Below, piece after piece: positions 28,990 to 38,663 of a DNA stretch of 64,000 bases. Position 1 is the stretch's first letter. Each line of letters begins with the position of its first letter. The translations under genes and the position numbers were made by a program. Source of the stretch: Prosthecobacter sp. (lineage in GTDB: Bacteria > Verrucomicrobiota > Verrucomicrobiia > Verrucomicrobiales > Verrucomicrobiaceae); NCBI GenBank assembly GCA_017853885.1, contig JAFMIR010000008.1:1-64000 (forward strand), in the 5' to 3' direction. The notes below the pieces were generated by a model that was given only the letters and a program-made list of their open reading frames with translations, ran no database searches and had not been told where the DNA came from.

Positions 28990-30609
28990 ATGCTGCAACT
29001 CAGCCAAGTCCTCCTTCCAGTCGATCATACCGATGCCAGCCTTCATCTGGCTGCGCTGGAGTTACTGCGCACAAGTGAGAATGACCTGAGGTCCCTAACC
29101 ATTAAGCAGCGCGCCATCGACGCACGCCGAGGCCATGTTCATTTCAGCTACACTTTACTAGCCGATGTCACAGATGAGACCCGCATATTGCAAAAAATTG
29201 CCCCCGCGGCTCGCGTGCAAGTTGCCGTTCCAGAAGGCTACCATACGCCTCAAGGAAGGCACGAGGTCTCCGAAAGGCCCGTGATCGTTGGTAGTGGGCC
29301 ATGCGGCCTGTTTTGCGGCCTGCTGCTGGCTCGCGCAGGGATGAAGCCTCTGCTACTGGAACGTGGCAAAGCAGCGGGCGAGCGAGCGCGTGATGTAACT
29401 GGCTTCTGGAACCGAGGTTGGGGCTTCAACGCCGAATCCAATGTTCAATACGGCGAGGGTGGCGCAGGAACCTTCTCAGATGGAAAGCTCTACACCCAGA
29501 TCCGAGACCGTGAGCACCGTATCCCGTGGTTGCTGAAAGAAATGGTGAAGGCAGGTGCGCCGGAAGACATTCTCATCAAAGCGCGGCCCCATATTGGAAC
29601 CGACCGGCTGATTAAAGTGGTGCGTCATGTGCGCGAGGAAATCATTTCTCTGGGAGGTGAAGTGCGCTTCGGAGCGAGGGTGAACGATGTGGTCATTGAA
29701 GGCAGTGCCATGCGTGCCGTGGTGCTTGCCGATGGCACTGTGATTGAGGGTGGCTACTTCATCTTTGGCATCGGTCATAGCTCGCGCGACACTTTTGCAA
29801 TGCTCAAACGCCATGGCGTGCCCATGGAGCGTAAACCCTTCTCGATCGGTGCACGTATTGAACACCCACAAGAGCTCATTGATAGCTCTTTGTATGGTCG
29901 CTGGGCTGGACACGAGCGTCTAGGTTCCGCGCCGTACAAATTTGTGGCACACACTAGCACTGGTCGAACAGCTTACAGCTTTTGCATGTGCCCCGGCGGC
30001 CTCGTCGTGGCCGCGAATTCAGAACCTGGCACAGTCGTCACCAACGGCATGAGCAGCTACGCACGCGCTGAGTCCAACGCGAATGCTGGCTTTATGGTTG
30101 ACGTGAGCCCAGAGGACTATCCTGGTGACGATGTGCTAGCGGGTGTGGAACTCCAGCGAAGCATCGAGATGGCTGCTTTCGATCTCGCAGGTGGCACTTA
30201 CAAGGCACCAGCCCAGCTATTGGGTGATTTCATGGCTCGCCGCGCCTCCAACGGTCCAGGCAAGGTGAAACCCAGCTACAAGCCGGGCGTAGTTTGGACT
30301 GATCTCACCACTGTGCTGCCGGAGTATATTGTCGAAACCTTGATCCAAGCCGTGCCACGCATCGATAAAAGTTTGCGAGGCTTTGCACTCGAAGAAGCGG
30401 TTCTAACCGGTTTCGAAACACGTAGTTCATGTCCAATACGCATCCCTCGCGATCCTGAAACACTCGAATGCAAGGGCGTGCGCCATTTTTATCCTGCAGG
30501 CGAGGGGGCTGGCTATGCAGGGGGCATCATCTCTGCTGCTGCTGATGGCATGCGTGTCGCCGAAGCTCTGCTTGGCCAAGCTCAAAAGAAAAGTGCCATG
30601 AGTCGTTAG
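28990..30609 (+). CDS. FAD-dependent oxidoreductase (NAD/FAD-utilising dehydrogenase type)
   Basis: The start is set at ATG 28990 (MLQLSQ), giving 539 residues. A 95-residue N-terminal alpha/beta domain precedes the FAD-binding Rossmann motif VIVGSGPCGLFCGLLLARAG. Further family marks are NVQYGEGGAGTFSDGKLYT, a GIGHSSRDTF strand and the C-terminal EGAGYAGGIISAAADGMRVAE that closes the FAD site. This is the widespread FAD-dependent family annotated as a dehydrogenase, whose physiological substrate is not known. It is a single gene on its strand. Confidence 0.85.
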   Translation: MLQLSQVLLPVDHTDASLHLAALELLRTSENDLRSLTIKQRAIDARRGHVHFSYTLLADVTDETRILQKIAPAARVQVAVPEGYHTPQGRHEVSERPVIVGSGPCGLFCGLLLARAGMKPLLLERGKAAGERARDVTGFWNRGWGFNAESNVQYGEGGAGTFSDGKLYTQIRDREHRIPWLLKEMVKAGAPEDILIKARPHIGTDRLIKVVRHVREEIISLGGEVRFGARVNDVVIEGSAMRAVVLADGTVIEGGYFIFGIGHSSRDTFAMLKRHGVPMERKPFSIGARIEHPQELIDSSLYGRWAGHERLGSAPYKFVAHTSTGRTAYSFCMCPGGLVVAANSEPGTVVTNGMSSYARAESNANAGFMVDVSPEDYPGDDVLAGVELQRSIEMAAFDLAGGTYKAPAQLLGDFMARRASNGPGKVKPSYKPGVVWTDLTTVLPEYIVETLIQAVPRIDKSLRGFALEEAVLTGFETRSSCPIRIPRDPETLECKGVRHFYPAGEGAGYAGGIISAAADGMRVAEALLGQAQKKSAMSR

Positions 30610-30670
30610 AGCTCAAGCACAGGCTTTATCATCCTTCCAAGGGAGAGGCACGAAAAAACAAGCTCTTTTT

Positions 30671-31717
30671 TCAACGGCCAAACACTTCCTTCTCGGTCAG
30701 AAGACCATCTTGGATCACCGTATCGCGGAGATTATCCTTCGTAACTGAGAGAATGGGCAGAAAAACGGAAGGCACATCGCTGTGACCATTTGATGACATA
30801 TCACGGGCCACAATCGGACGTCTTTTAGCAAGAGCTACCGCCAGCACTGCCGCCTGCTGAGAAAGGCGGTGCAGCGGTTTGTAAACGGTCATCGTCTGAG
30901 TGCCCTGAACGATGCGCTGGCATGCTGCCAGATCAGCATCCTGACCAGTTACCAACACATTTCCTGCAATTCCCTCCTCAGTGAGCGCCTGAATGGCTCC
31001 ACCGGCGGTGCCGTCATTGCTGGCGAGAATCGCATCAAAATTCGGGCCGTGTTTTGTTATGGCAGCATTGATGATTTTCTTCGCGTTCTCAGGCTTCCAA
31101 TCATCCGCCCAATCTTCATGGAGAACTTCCACTTTTCCGGCAGCGATCAGTGGCTGCAGAATCGCATCCTGCCCCTGCTTGAAGAGCTTCGCATTATTGT
31201 CTGTCTTCGCACCGTAGATGCGAAGCAACCGCATTTTTCTATCCAAAGGCATTCGTTCGGCGAGGAACTGAGCTTGCAGCTGTCCGACCTTCACATTGTC
31301 AAAAGTGATGTACAAATCGAGGTCACAGCCAGTGATCAGGCGGTCGTAGGCAAGCACCGGGATGCCCGCCTGATGAGCAAGAGTGACTGCCTTCGCCATG
31401 GCAGCAGCGTCCTTGGGTATGATGACAAGCGCATCCACCTTACGCGTGATCAGCGCCTCGACATCGGCGAGCTGCCTTGTGTCACTGCTGTTGGCAGAGA
31501 GCACCTCAACATCAGCTCCCAGCCTGTTCGCCTCTGCGACGAACAGATCACGATCTTTCTGCCAACGCTCTTCCTTGAGCGTATCCATTGAAAGACCGAT
31601 CAGGGGTCGTGGGCGGGTTGCAGCTTGTTCTGCCCCACTGCGTGAAAGCACAAGTCCGGTCAGCACGCTGATCACACAAGAGATGATGACGAGAAGGATA
31701 CGTGGATTCATGATCAA
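30671..31717 (-). CDS. sugar ABC-transporter substrate-binding protein, XylF-like
   Basis: A periplasmic binding protein of the type I sugar class (348 residues) with an N-terminal membrane or signal segment (MNPRILLVIISCVISVLTGLVL). Segments IGLSMDTLKEERWQKDRDLF, ALVIIPKDAAAMAKAV and VLVTGQDADLAACQRIVQGTQTMTVYKP closely follow D-xylose-binding XylF. No permease or ATPase gene is adjacent, so it may serve a distant transporter or act as a sensor. It is the last gene of a probable three-gene unit with the esterase and the ATP-grasp-like gene (15 bases from the esterase stop). Confidence 0.8.
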   Translation of the reverse strand: MIMNPRILLVIISCVISVLTGLVLSRSGAEQAATRPRPLIGLSMDTLKEERWQKDRDLFVAEANRLGADVEVLSANSSDTRQLADVEALITRKVDALVIIPKDAAAMAKAVTLAHQAGIPVLAYDRLITGCDLDLYITFDNVKVGQLQAQFLAERMPLDRKMRLLRIYGAKTDNNAKLFKQGQDAILQPLIAAGKVEVLHEDWADDWKPENAKKIINAAITKHGPNFDAILASNDGTAGGAIQALTEEGIAGNVLVTGQDADLAACQRIVQGTQTMTVYKPLHRLSQQAAVLAVALAKRRPIVARDMSSNGHSDVPSVFLPILSVTKDNLRDTVIQDGLLTEKEVFGR

Positions 31718-31732
31718 CCTAAAAGGGCGTTG

Positions 31733-32599
31733 CTAGTCCAAATAGCCCATCGACTTCATCCACTCAACCACTCGCAAAGGCCATTCATTGATCGGTTGAC
31801 CGTTTTTCTTCATGCCAAAGCCATGCCCTCCTTTCGCGTAAATGTGAAGCTCAGCAGGCAGATTCTTCTTTTTGTATTCGAGGTAAAGCAAAGCGCTGCC
31901 GGAGGCTGGCCAAGGATCATCCTGAGCATGCACCAAGCACATCGGCGGAGCCTTCGCACTCACTTCAAAACCCGGCAGCAGCCGTGTGCTCTGGTCCTTA
32001 CTGACGAGATAGGCGGGATATACTGGAATTGCGAAATTCGGTGTAGCATCTTCAACATCCAACTTTGGATCGATGGAGTAAGTGCGTTCATTCGCATGCA
32101 GAGCGGTCATCACCGTCAGATGGCCCCCCGCGGAGAAACCCAAAATGCCCACGCGATCCGGCTTGATACTCCATTCGGCAGCATGGTGACGAATCAGACC
32201 CATGGCACGCTGCGCATCCTGCAAAGGTTCGCGGCTCGGGTCATTCGGGTCACGCTTCGGCACTCGATACTTCAGCAGAATGCCGGTAATGCCATGGAGG
32301 TTTAGGAACTCGCAGACCTGAGATCCCTCGTGCTCGTAGGCGAGAATACCGTAACCGCCACCGGGACAAACGAGAACCGCGGCCCCGTTCGGCTTCTCAG
32401 GCTGAAAGACAGTGATCATGGGCTCTGTGACATTCGTGAGACGGAGCACATCTTTAGCGTTCTTTTTGGGAACCTCTTTCTCGGCTTCCATCTGGAAGCC
32501 GGGCCTCTCAGGCGCACCCTGCGGCCAGAGTTTCATCTGAAGAGGTTCTGCAGCTAAAAGGCTGCCATAGGCGATAAACAGGGCAGGTGTAAACTTCAT
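31733..32599 (-). CDS. exported alpha/beta hydrolase (acetyl-xylan/feruloyl esterase type)
   Basis: The start is set at MKFTPALF (32599), giving a 288-residue protein with a signal peptide. The oxyanion-hole segment VCPGGGYGILAYEHEG, nucleophile elbow GFSAGGH (serine near residue 158), and a late GGHGFGMKKNGQP supplying the His, define a BD-FAE/acetyl-esterase-like hydrolase, commonly acting on acylated plant polysaccharides. Adjacent XylF-like binding protein supports a xylan-related role by inference. It starts 25 bases after the ATP-grasp-like gene ends. Confidence 0.8.
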   Translation of the reverse strand: MKFTPALFIAYGSLLAAEPLQMKLWPQGAPERPGFQMEAEKEVPKKNAKDVLRLTNVTEPMITVFQPEKPNGAAVLVCPGGGYGILAYEHEGSQVCEFLNLHGITGILLKYRVPKRDPNDPSREPLQDAQRAMGLIRHHAAEWSIKPDRVGILGFSAGGHLTVMTALHANERTYSIDPKLDVEDATPNFAIPVYPAYLVSKDQSTRLLPGFEVSAKAPPMCLVHAQDDPWPASGSALLYLEYKKKNLPAELHIYAKGGHGFGMKKNGQPINEWPLRVVEWMKSMGYLD

Positions 32600-32624
32600 G
32601 GGAGCTGCATTGGAGCGGAAATCA

Positions 32625-33917
32625 TCACGCAACGCAAGGCAGCATCATGGCATCCCTCATGCCATGGAGGATTTTTTTGTTTGCAGGGCACACGGTGGCC
32701 AACACCCCACCGAGCAAAGGATCATCCACCTCCGCTGCACCAAAGTAGTAGGGACACAAACGCACCCGACTCGGCACGAGCCGCGCGGTCTCTGCCTCAT
32801 CGAACCAAGCCGGATGTTGAACTACCTTGGCTCGATGAAACTCCTGCAAAATATACGGATGCCTTGAGAAGCTCGACAATGCTTCCTCTATCACCTCACC
32901 CCACTGCTCCTGCGAGAGGTCATGGCCAATGAAAACCCCACGTGACCCCCAACTACGATCCGAGAAGCCACTGATCTTCAAAACCAACTCCCGTTTTTTA
33001 CCACCAAAGGACTTCATTTCAGACCAACTCTGGATGTCGAGCTTAGGAAATACGGCAAAGGAAGGAAGAGGCGCGGGATCAACCACCCAGCCAAAAGGGA
33101 TGCATTTTTGAAGCAGGGTTAGGTGCGAGGAAAGAAGCGTATCTTGCCAGTAATCCTCAAGAGCAGGCGACCAAAAAAGTGCCAGCCAGAGCTTTTCCTC
33201 GAGAAAAGCTTTCAAGGGTGGCGTGAAGGCCACCTCACCGCTTTCCGCCATGCGGAGCATCACATCCGCGTTTTCAATGTTCGCCAGGTCGAAAAGCTCA
33301 AAAAAGCGATATAAAGCCCTGCCATTTAGTTCGTAAGGCTGCAATTCCCAAGGCCGCATGACACGGCGTTCGAGCTTTTCAGCCAGCCACAGCATCTCCG
33401 GCACATAGTCCCCACTCTCTTTAGAGATGATAAAATCCTCAACTGGAAATGCCTGAGCGAAGCTATTGATCATGCCCGAGTCTCCTCCGATGACATTTTG
33501 TCCCAGCAAAGCGTAGGTTTCATTCAGCCAAGCTGTTAGCCCAATACCACCTGGCAACGAATCGAGTTCCGAAATACAGACTCCATCCGACGTCAGCAGC
33601 AGGTCAGGTCGCAGCACCCGCGGAAGATCATTCCGCCAACGTTCCAATCTCCCCAAACGCACCACACGTTCGGGCTTGCCTTGGTCGATGAGACGACTCA
33701 CCCAAGCATGACGCTCATCAAAGTAGAGTGTGTTGCACGCACGCTGAAAAGAACGCAGCGCCGCACCGAGTTCACGAATGAGCGTCACTGTATTTTCATC
33801 CAATACGAAAGCCTCCGGTGAGAGAACCCACTCCTTGTCCGCAAAAAAACCCTGCGCCGGGAAAGCAGCACGGAGGTGGGCGATGGTTTCAGCAAGTTTC
33901 ATGCGGTGCGCATTCAT
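32625..33917 (-). CDS. hypothetical protein with ATP-grasp-like C-terminal half
   Basis: A 430-residue soluble protein. I recognise no named family, but the C-terminal half reads like a circularly permuted ATP-grasp (glutathionylspermidine-synthase-like) fold: ELVLKISGFSDRSWGSRGV looks like the ATP-binding strand and glycine loop, followed by YILQEFHRAKVV. An LRPDLLLTSDGVCISELDSLPGGIG segment earlier is also typical of such ligases. If so it would join an acid to an amine using ATP; the substrates are unknown. It is the first gene of the unit with the esterase and XylF-like genes. Confidence 0.55.
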   Translation of the reverse strand: MNAHRMKLAETIAHLRAAFPAQGFFADKEWVLSPEAFVLDENTVTLIRELGAALRSFQRACNTLYFDERHAWVSRLIDQGKPERVVRLGRLERWRNDLPRVLRPDLLLTSDGVCISELDSLPGGIGLTAWLNETYALLGQNVIGGDSGMINSFAQAFPVEDFIISKESGDYVPEMLWLAEKLERRVMRPWELQPYELNGRALYRFFELFDLANIENADVMLRMAESGEVAFTPPLKAFLEEKLWLALFWSPALEDYWQDTLLSSHLTLLQKCIPFGWVVDPAPLPSFAVFPKLDIQSWSEMKSFGGKKRELVLKISGFSDRSWGSRGVFIGHDLSQEQWGEVIEEALSSFSRHPYILQEFHRAKVVQHPAWFDEAETARLVPSRVRLCPYYFGAAEVDDPLLGGVLATVCPANKKILHGMRDAMMLPCVA

Positions 33918-34226
33918 TCCCTAGGTTTGGCGTCTCTCAACCTCAAGAGGAGGCGAAATCCTCAGCAAGATATCTGCGTTTTTTTGCTTCACTATTTGGC
34001 CCGATTAGAATGTCGTTTTGCCACAGCCTTCGTTGCGTTTCTGACTTAACTAAAGTACGAAGGCTTACCCGACTCAAAGCCTTGCTGCATGGATTGAATC
34101 TCTGTAAGGCTAGCGTCTGCGGGACTGTCTATTTAGCTATTGTCATTGCTGAACAGGCTACCAATACGATTTCAGTCAACAGACTTGTCTGTTGCAATCG
34201 TCTTTTTGGCGAATCAAGGCACTGCC
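33918..34226. other. intergenic region, no gene seen
   Basis: About 310 bases between the divergent ATP-grasp-like gene and the L,D-transpeptidase. Long frames across it belong to shadow ORFs. It presumably holds promoters for both flanking genes, but I could not choose a convincing -35/-10 pair. Confidence 0.5.
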
Positions 34227-34889
34227 ATGCATCGTGGAAGCATCTTTTTCGTATTCTGGTTCCCCCTGATACTAGCCCTAGCGAATTGCAACACCCTGCA
34301 AAGAGCCGGCACGAATACGCAAAGGGCTGGAACCGAGGGATTTCGTTTTGCCCACCGCGTAGTCACCGGGGATATTCCGCGAGTCACGCGTTTTGTCAGC
34401 CAGCACTTTATGAACCTGTTTTTTCAGGATCCTGATGGTTCATTTTGGCTTGCAGATCAGATCCGGGGAAAACCCTCTATTTTGATTTCACTGGGTGAAC
34501 AAAAAGTCTATCTTTTTAAAGATGGTCAATTGGCGGGAGGATCACCTATCTCCTCCGGTGCCGAAGGATACAACACACGTCCCGGCCGCTACCGCATCAT
34601 CGAGAAAGACATCGACCATCTCTCCTCGATCTATGGGGACTACATCGATTCTCAAGGCAATATCCTCGAGACCAACATCGACAACCGAAAAGACCTACAA
34701 CCACGGGGAGCAAGATTTGATGGAGCCAAAATGCACTACTTCATGCGCATTTACGAAGGGGTCGGCATGCACCAAGGTTATCTACCAGGTTATCCCGCAT
34801 CACACGGCTGCATCAGACTACCTGGTCACATGGCGGAAAAATTTTTCCACGAGGTTAGTTTAGGCACACCCGTGGAGATCGTGCCATGA
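34227..34889 (+). CDS. L,D-transpeptidase (YkuD) lipoprotein
   Basis: The start is set at MHRGSIFFVFWFPL (34227), giving 220 residues with a hydrophobic signal and a possible lipobox LALANC. The catalytic motif SHGCIRLPG places the nucleophile cysteine at residue 195, preceded by the family histidine region MHQGYLPGYPASHG. YkuD enzymes form 3-3 cross-links in peptidoglycan or attach lipoproteins to it. The upstream residues of the longer ORF read as non-coding. Confidence 0.88.
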   Translation: MHRGSIFFVFWFPLILALANCNTLQRAGTNTQRAGTEGFRFAHRVVTGDIPRVTRFVSQHFMNLFFQDPDGSFWLADQIRGKPSILISLGEQKVYLFKDGQLAGGSPISSGAEGYNTRPGRYRIIEKDIDHLSSIYGDYIDSQGNILETNIDNRKDLQPRGARFDGAKMHYFMRIYEGVGMHQGYLPGYPASHGCIRLPGHMAEKFFHEVSLGTPVEIVP

Positions 34890-34912
34890 GTTTTCAAAGA
34901 GAAAAACATAGC

Positions 34913-35908
34913 TCACCAAACCCGCTCAAGCACACGTCCGACAAAACCACTAGCCGCACCTGTCCGAAAGCGACGCTTGTCTCCCTCTCCGCTTAGAGTG
35001 CTCATGGGACCTTTTTGGTCGACCACACGAATCGAATCGACCTCAATACGGGCCACTGGGCAGTCATTGCTGTCGACCGGCATTTTGGCGATGTGTTGCA
35101 GAACGTCGAGTCCTGAAAGCACTTGCCCAAAAACGGAGTACTTGCCATCGAGGGAATCGAAATGCCCGAGAGAGATGTAAAACTGCGAGCCGTTTGACTT
35201 TCGCGTAGGGTTCACACTGTCTCCTCGACGTGCCATAGCAACGGCACCTATGCGATGCGGCCGCTTGATCTCGGCCGGCACACTTCGTTCTTCCCCTCCG
35301 GTTCCCCATTGTTCGCGCTTGTCTTCGTCGGATGTCAGAGGATCGCCAGTCTGAACAAGAAAATTCTGTATAGCTCTGTGGAAGGCGAGTCCATCGTAGA
35401 ATTTGCTTTCACACAGATCGATGAAATTTGCCACCGTCTGCGGGGCATCGCTCGGGAATAATTCGATCACGACAGACTCAGCCCTGGAGCCAAAAGAGAT
35501 TTCCATGATCGCTAGTTGGTGGACTGAATCACGGGGCCATTGAGAGGGATCATCCAAGCGGGGCAAAGTCGCAGCTGGCGTGGTAAAGGTGCCACCTCCG
35601 TTGCGCGTCGTGATGCGTGCGCCAGGTGCACCGGCGGCAGGCATTTGCGTGACACCTTGCGGAGGAAGCATGGCACCGCTCGTGCTGGATGATGCGGCGT
35701 TTTTCTCGGCCGCATCAAAGACTGCTTTCTGAGCCTGTGCGGCCAGTTTATCCAAGTCCTCCTGAGTGGGAACCGTGGAAGGCGCCGTCGATTGCACTGG
35801 GGATGGCGCTGTTGGCTTCACACTCGATGGAACCGGCAATGTCTGCCCCACAGATGGACCAGCGAGCATCAGCAGGAGCAGGAAGGTGTAGAAAAATGAT
35901 GTATTCAC
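34913..35908 (-). CDS. exported cyclophilin-type peptidyl-prolyl isomerase
   Basis: A 331-residue exported protein: signal peptide, a proline/serine/threonine-rich linker (about 25-120), and a cyclophilin domain (about 130-300). The domain has VVIELFPSDAPQTVANFIDLCES, YDGLAFHRAIQNFLVQTGDP and GSQFYISLGHFDSLDGKYSVFGQV, all standard for the beta-barrel isomerase that speeds proline isomerisation during folding in the periplasm. It is probably co-transcribed with the following small lipoprotein gene (15 bases away), which would be upstream in the same unit. Confidence 0.88.
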   Translation of the reverse strand: MNTSFFYTFLLLLMLAGPSVGQTLPVPSSVKPTAPSPVQSTAPSTVPTQEDLDKLAAQAQKAVFDAAEKNAASSSTSGAMLPPQGVTQMPAAGAPGARITTRNGGGTFTTPAATLPRLDDPSQWPRDSVHQLAIMEISFGSRAESVVIELFPSDAPQTVANFIDLCESKFYDGLAFHRAIQNFLVQTGDPLTSDEDKREQWGTGGEERSVPAEIKRPHRIGAVAMARRGDSVNPTRKSNGSQFYISLGHFDSLDGKYSVFGQVLSGLDVLQHIAKMPVDSNDCPVARIEVDSIRVVDQKGPMSTLSGEGDKRRFRTGAASGFVGRVLERVW

Positions 35909-35923
35909 GAGCGTTCAGAAAAG

Positions 35924-36256
35924 TCAGCGCAGGCTGGCAGGCACATTGACAGAAGGCTGTGTGGCGGGTGCCACCTGTGCCGGGACAGGAGCTGGTGGTA
36001 TCGGAGCGGTGGGCGCGGGCCCTGCCGCCGGAGGAACCGCTGGCACTCCCTCATTGAAACCTGAAGCGGCTGTGGCCGTCGAACGGGACTGAAAGAATTG
36101 CTTTGGCCCTCCACGGGTTTTGCGACGCTCCAACCCCCAGTTGACGTCCATATCGTCGGCCTGCTGAACAGTCGGGTATTTCAGATCGACATTGTGTCCG
36201 CAGGACACGACAAGCAATGAGGCAAGTAAACAAACAAAATGGCGAACAAGGGACAT
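35924..36256 (-). CDS. small proline/alanine-rich lipoprotein
   Basis: The ATG at 36256 (MSLVRHF) is preferred to the TTG at 36265. The 110-residue product has a signal peptide with lipobox VVSC and a short polar segment (HNVDLKYPTVQQADDMDVNWG), then a tail of proline and alanine (APTAPIPPAPVPAQVAPA). No enzymatic domain is visible. It is probably an envelope linker protein, immediately upstream of the cyclophilin gene on the same strand. Confidence 0.6.
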   Translation of the reverse strand: MSLVRHFVCLLASLLVVSCGHNVDLKYPTVQQADDMDVNWGLERRKTRGGPKQFFQSRSTATAASGFNEGVPAVPPAAGPAPTAPIPPAPVPAQVAPATQPSVNVPASLR

Positions 36257-36355
36257 AGGAAACAAGAATTCAGATCTGAAGGTTTAGTGCGCAAGATACT
36301 AGGCTGCTGACTCCTCGCTGGCAACAGCGAATCCCGCGACGACGGGCCAGAATAT

Positions 36356-37105
36356 TTATAGGGATTGTTGGATGCGCTCTTTCCATCTCTCCGCCCGCTC
36401 AGCAAAGCTCTTGTGCTCCTCCTGATAAAGAATGCCACGGGAGACATTCACCAGCAGTGGCGCCTTGCGGCCACAACCCTTCAGGGCTGCCAAGTCGCCC
36501 CCTTGCGCACCCAGTCCGGGGATCAGCAAGGGGACATCAGGAATGCGAGAGAGCACATCAGGTGCCGCATTCGTCAGTCCGACGACCAATCCAGCCTCTG
36601 CCTGCCCATGCGTCATGTCAGCCACCAATTCATAAATATGCCGCTCTCCAGTTTTTTGAAGCTCAATATCCTTCGCACCGGGATTCGAGGTCACTCCAAG
36701 CAAGTAGATCCCCTTCCCTGCGTATTTCAAAAACGGCTCCAATGTATCTCGCCCCATGTAGGGGTTCAATGTGACCGCATCCGCTTTGAGCACATCAAAG
36801 CAGGCCCTCGCGTAGTAGCCCTGTGTCTCTCCAATGTCACCACGTTTGACATCAAGCACCGTGGGAATGTCTGCCGGAATGAATGCCATGATCTCCTCGA
36901 GCATTTTCATTCCCTGCCATCCCAGCGCCTCGAAGTAGGCGGCATTGGGCTTGAAAGCGGCCGCATGTTGCGCCGTCTGCTCGATCACCTCGAAAATCCA
37001 GCGCTTCGTGACCTCACTGGCATCCGCAGCACGAACATCAAGCCCCACGCAGAGATTGGAACCAGTGGCGGCGATGCGGGAGCGGAGTTTGGAGGTGAAG
37101 GACAT
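36356..37105 (-). CDS. pyrF: orotidine 5'-phosphate decarboxylase, type 2
   Basis: Catalyses the last step of de novo UMP synthesis, decarboxylating OMP. The active-site motif is VLDVKRGDIGETQGYYA, and ITVGLD-type opening (SNLCVGLDVRAAD) plus VTLNPYMGRDTLEPF are typical of the type 2 (subfamily 2) enzymes of about 250 residues. It is alone on its strand, divergent from purE, so a pyrimidine gene faces a purine gene. Confidence 0.95.
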   Translation of the reverse strand: MSFTSKLRSRIAATGSNLCVGLDVRAADASEVTKRWIFEVIEQTAQHAAAFKPNAAYFEALGWQGMKMLEEIMAFIPADIPTVLDVKRGDIGETQGYYARACFDVLKADAVTLNPYMGRDTLEPFLKYAGKGIYLLGVTSNPGAKDIELQKTGERHIYELVADMTHGQAEAGLVVGLTNAAPDVLSRIPDVPLLIPGLGAQGGDLAALKGCGRKAPLLVNVSRGILYQEEHKSFAERAERWKERIQQSL

Positions 37106-37196
37106 GCTGTTTGCATGACACAGGAATGCGTCGGAGCAAATCGAAGATGTGTCAGCACACCCGCCGGTTGACGCCCCTGCTTAGCCCTGCATCCTC

Positions 37197-37727
37197 ATGG
37201 CTCACATGAGCCATTCCGCCGCCTCTCCCCCGCCCGTTGTGGGCATCATCATGGGCTCCAGTTCCGACTGGCCCACCCTGCAAAATGCAGCCCAAGTGCT
37301 AGAAGAGTTTGGCATTCCTTTCGAAAAAAAGGTCGTTAGCGCCCATCGCACCCCGGCACTACTCTATGAATATGCCACCACCGCTGCGAATCGGGGGCTG
37401 AAAATCATCATTGCAGGGGCTGGCGGCGCTGCACACTTACCAGGCATGACCGCCAGCATGACTTGCCTGCCAGTCCTTGGTGTGCCAGTGCAAAGCCGCG
37501 CTCTGAGTGGGGTGGATAGCCTGTACTCCATTGTTCAAATGCCCGCTGGTGTCCCTGTGGCCACTTTTGCCATTGGCAATGCTGGAGCGCTGAATGCTGG
37601 GCTGTTTGCCGTTTCCATGCTGGCGAATAAAGATGAGACCCTCACTCGAAAACTCGAGGCTTTCCGCGAGCGCCAGACCCAAAAGGTGCTCGATAGCCAA
37701 GCCGAACTCGAAGCCCCTGCCAAATAG
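37197..37727 (+). CDS. purE: N5-carboxyaminoimidazole ribonucleotide mutase
   Basis: Purine biosynthesis enzyme converting N5-CAIR to CAIR. The nucleotide-binding segment [20 protein letters not shown], the VSAHRTP active-site loop and [25 protein letters not shown] are diagnostic. The length is 176 residues, slightly long at the N-terminus; ATG 37206 is an alternative start. No purK is next to it; the following gene is an unrelated oxidoreductase 63 bases away. Confidence 0.95.
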   Translation: MAHMSHSAASPPPVVGIIMGSSSDWPTLQNAAQVLEEFGIPFEKKVVSAHRTPALLYEYATTAANRGLKIIIAGAGGAAHLPGMTASMTCLPVLGVPVQSRALSGVDSLYSIVQMPAGVPVATFAIGNAGALNAGLFAVSMLANKDETLTRKLEAFRERQTQKVLDSQAELEAPAK

Positions 37728-37790
37728 CCGCCACCAAGGTAATATCTTTTTCGCTGAAGCACGCCAAAGGCGTGCTAGCGATGAACGAAC

Positions 37791-38663
37791 ATGAGCAAAT
37801 CTCTCAGCGGACAATGCATCGGATTCGTCGGTCTCGGTAACATGGGCTGGGCCAATGCACGCCATCTCCACGCAAACGGCGCAAATGTCACGGTCTGGAA
37901 CCGCAGCCCTAAGCCAGCAGAAGAGGCCGTGAAGCTAGGCATGAACCGTTCGGCTTCGTTGCCTGAACTCGCGCGCACGATCGGCCCCGGCATCATCTGC
38001 ATCAATTTGACCATGACCGATGTGGTGGAACAAGTCGTTTTCGGAGTCGGCGGCCTTATCGACGGGCTGCATCCAGAGGCTCTCATCATCGACTTCGGCA
38101 CCACGGGCGTGCCTCAGACCAAGGAATTCGCTAAAAGAGTCCACTGGGTGGATGCCCCCGTCTCAGGAGGTCAAGTGGGTGCGGAGGAGGCTACTCTTAG
38201 CATTATGGCCGGCGGTTCAGAGGCGGATTTTCAGCGGGCTCTTCCCGTGTTTCAGGCTTGTGGGAAAAACATCACTCACATGGGACCTAGCGGTAGTGGC
38301 CAAGTCGCCAAGCTAGCGAACCAGCTGATTGTGGCACAGACCATTGATGCCGTCGCGCAGGCCCTCCGAATGGCCGAACTCTCCGGCGTCGATCCTGCGC
38401 TTGTGCGAAAGGCCCTGCTCGGGGGCTTTGCCGAAAGCCGTATCCTCGACCTGCATGGTGACCGAATGATCCGGCGTGACTTTGCTCCCGGCGGCCGCGC
38501 AACGCTCCAACTCAAAGACGTGCGTTTGATGTGTGAACTCGCGGACAGCGTAGGTCTCGATTCTCCCACCCTCCGCAATTCACTCGCCCAGTGGGAGAGA
38601 TTCGTGCATGAAAAAGGCCTCGGTAATCTTGACCACAGCGGGCTTTTTCGCTTGTACGAATGA
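37791..38663 (+). CDS. NAD(P)-dependent 3-hydroxyisobutyrate dehydrogenase-family oxidoreductase
   Basis: A beta-hydroxyacid dehydrogenase of 290 residues. The N-terminal Rossmann motif is GFVGLGNMGWANARHL. Substrate-binding DAPVSGGQVGAEEATLSIMAGG and the catalytic-lysine region GSGQVAKLANQ are as expected, followed by the all-helical C-terminal domain. It could act on 3-hydroxyisobutyrate, tartronate semialdehyde or a related acid; the sequence alone does not decide. It is the last gene of clear chromosomal character before the island. Confidence 0.85.
   Translation: MSKSLSGQCIGFVGLGNMGWANARHLHANGANVTVWNRSPKPAEEAVKLGMNRSASLPELARTIGPGIICINLTMTDVVEQVVFGVGGLIDGLHPEALIIDFGTTGVPQTKEFAKRVHWVDAPVSGGQVGAEEATLSIMAGGSEADFQRALPVFQACGKNITHMGPSGSGQVAKLANQLIVAQTIDAVAQALRMAELSGVDPALVRKALLGGFAESRILDLHGDRMIRRDFAPGGRATLQLKDVRLMCELADSVGLDSPTLRNSLAQWERFVHEKGLGNLDHSGLFRLYE

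Noticed and set aside
37168-37187. TTGACG near purE as a promoter
   Set aside because: No acceptable -10 element at 16-18 bases; the only TAG-like sequence is too close.
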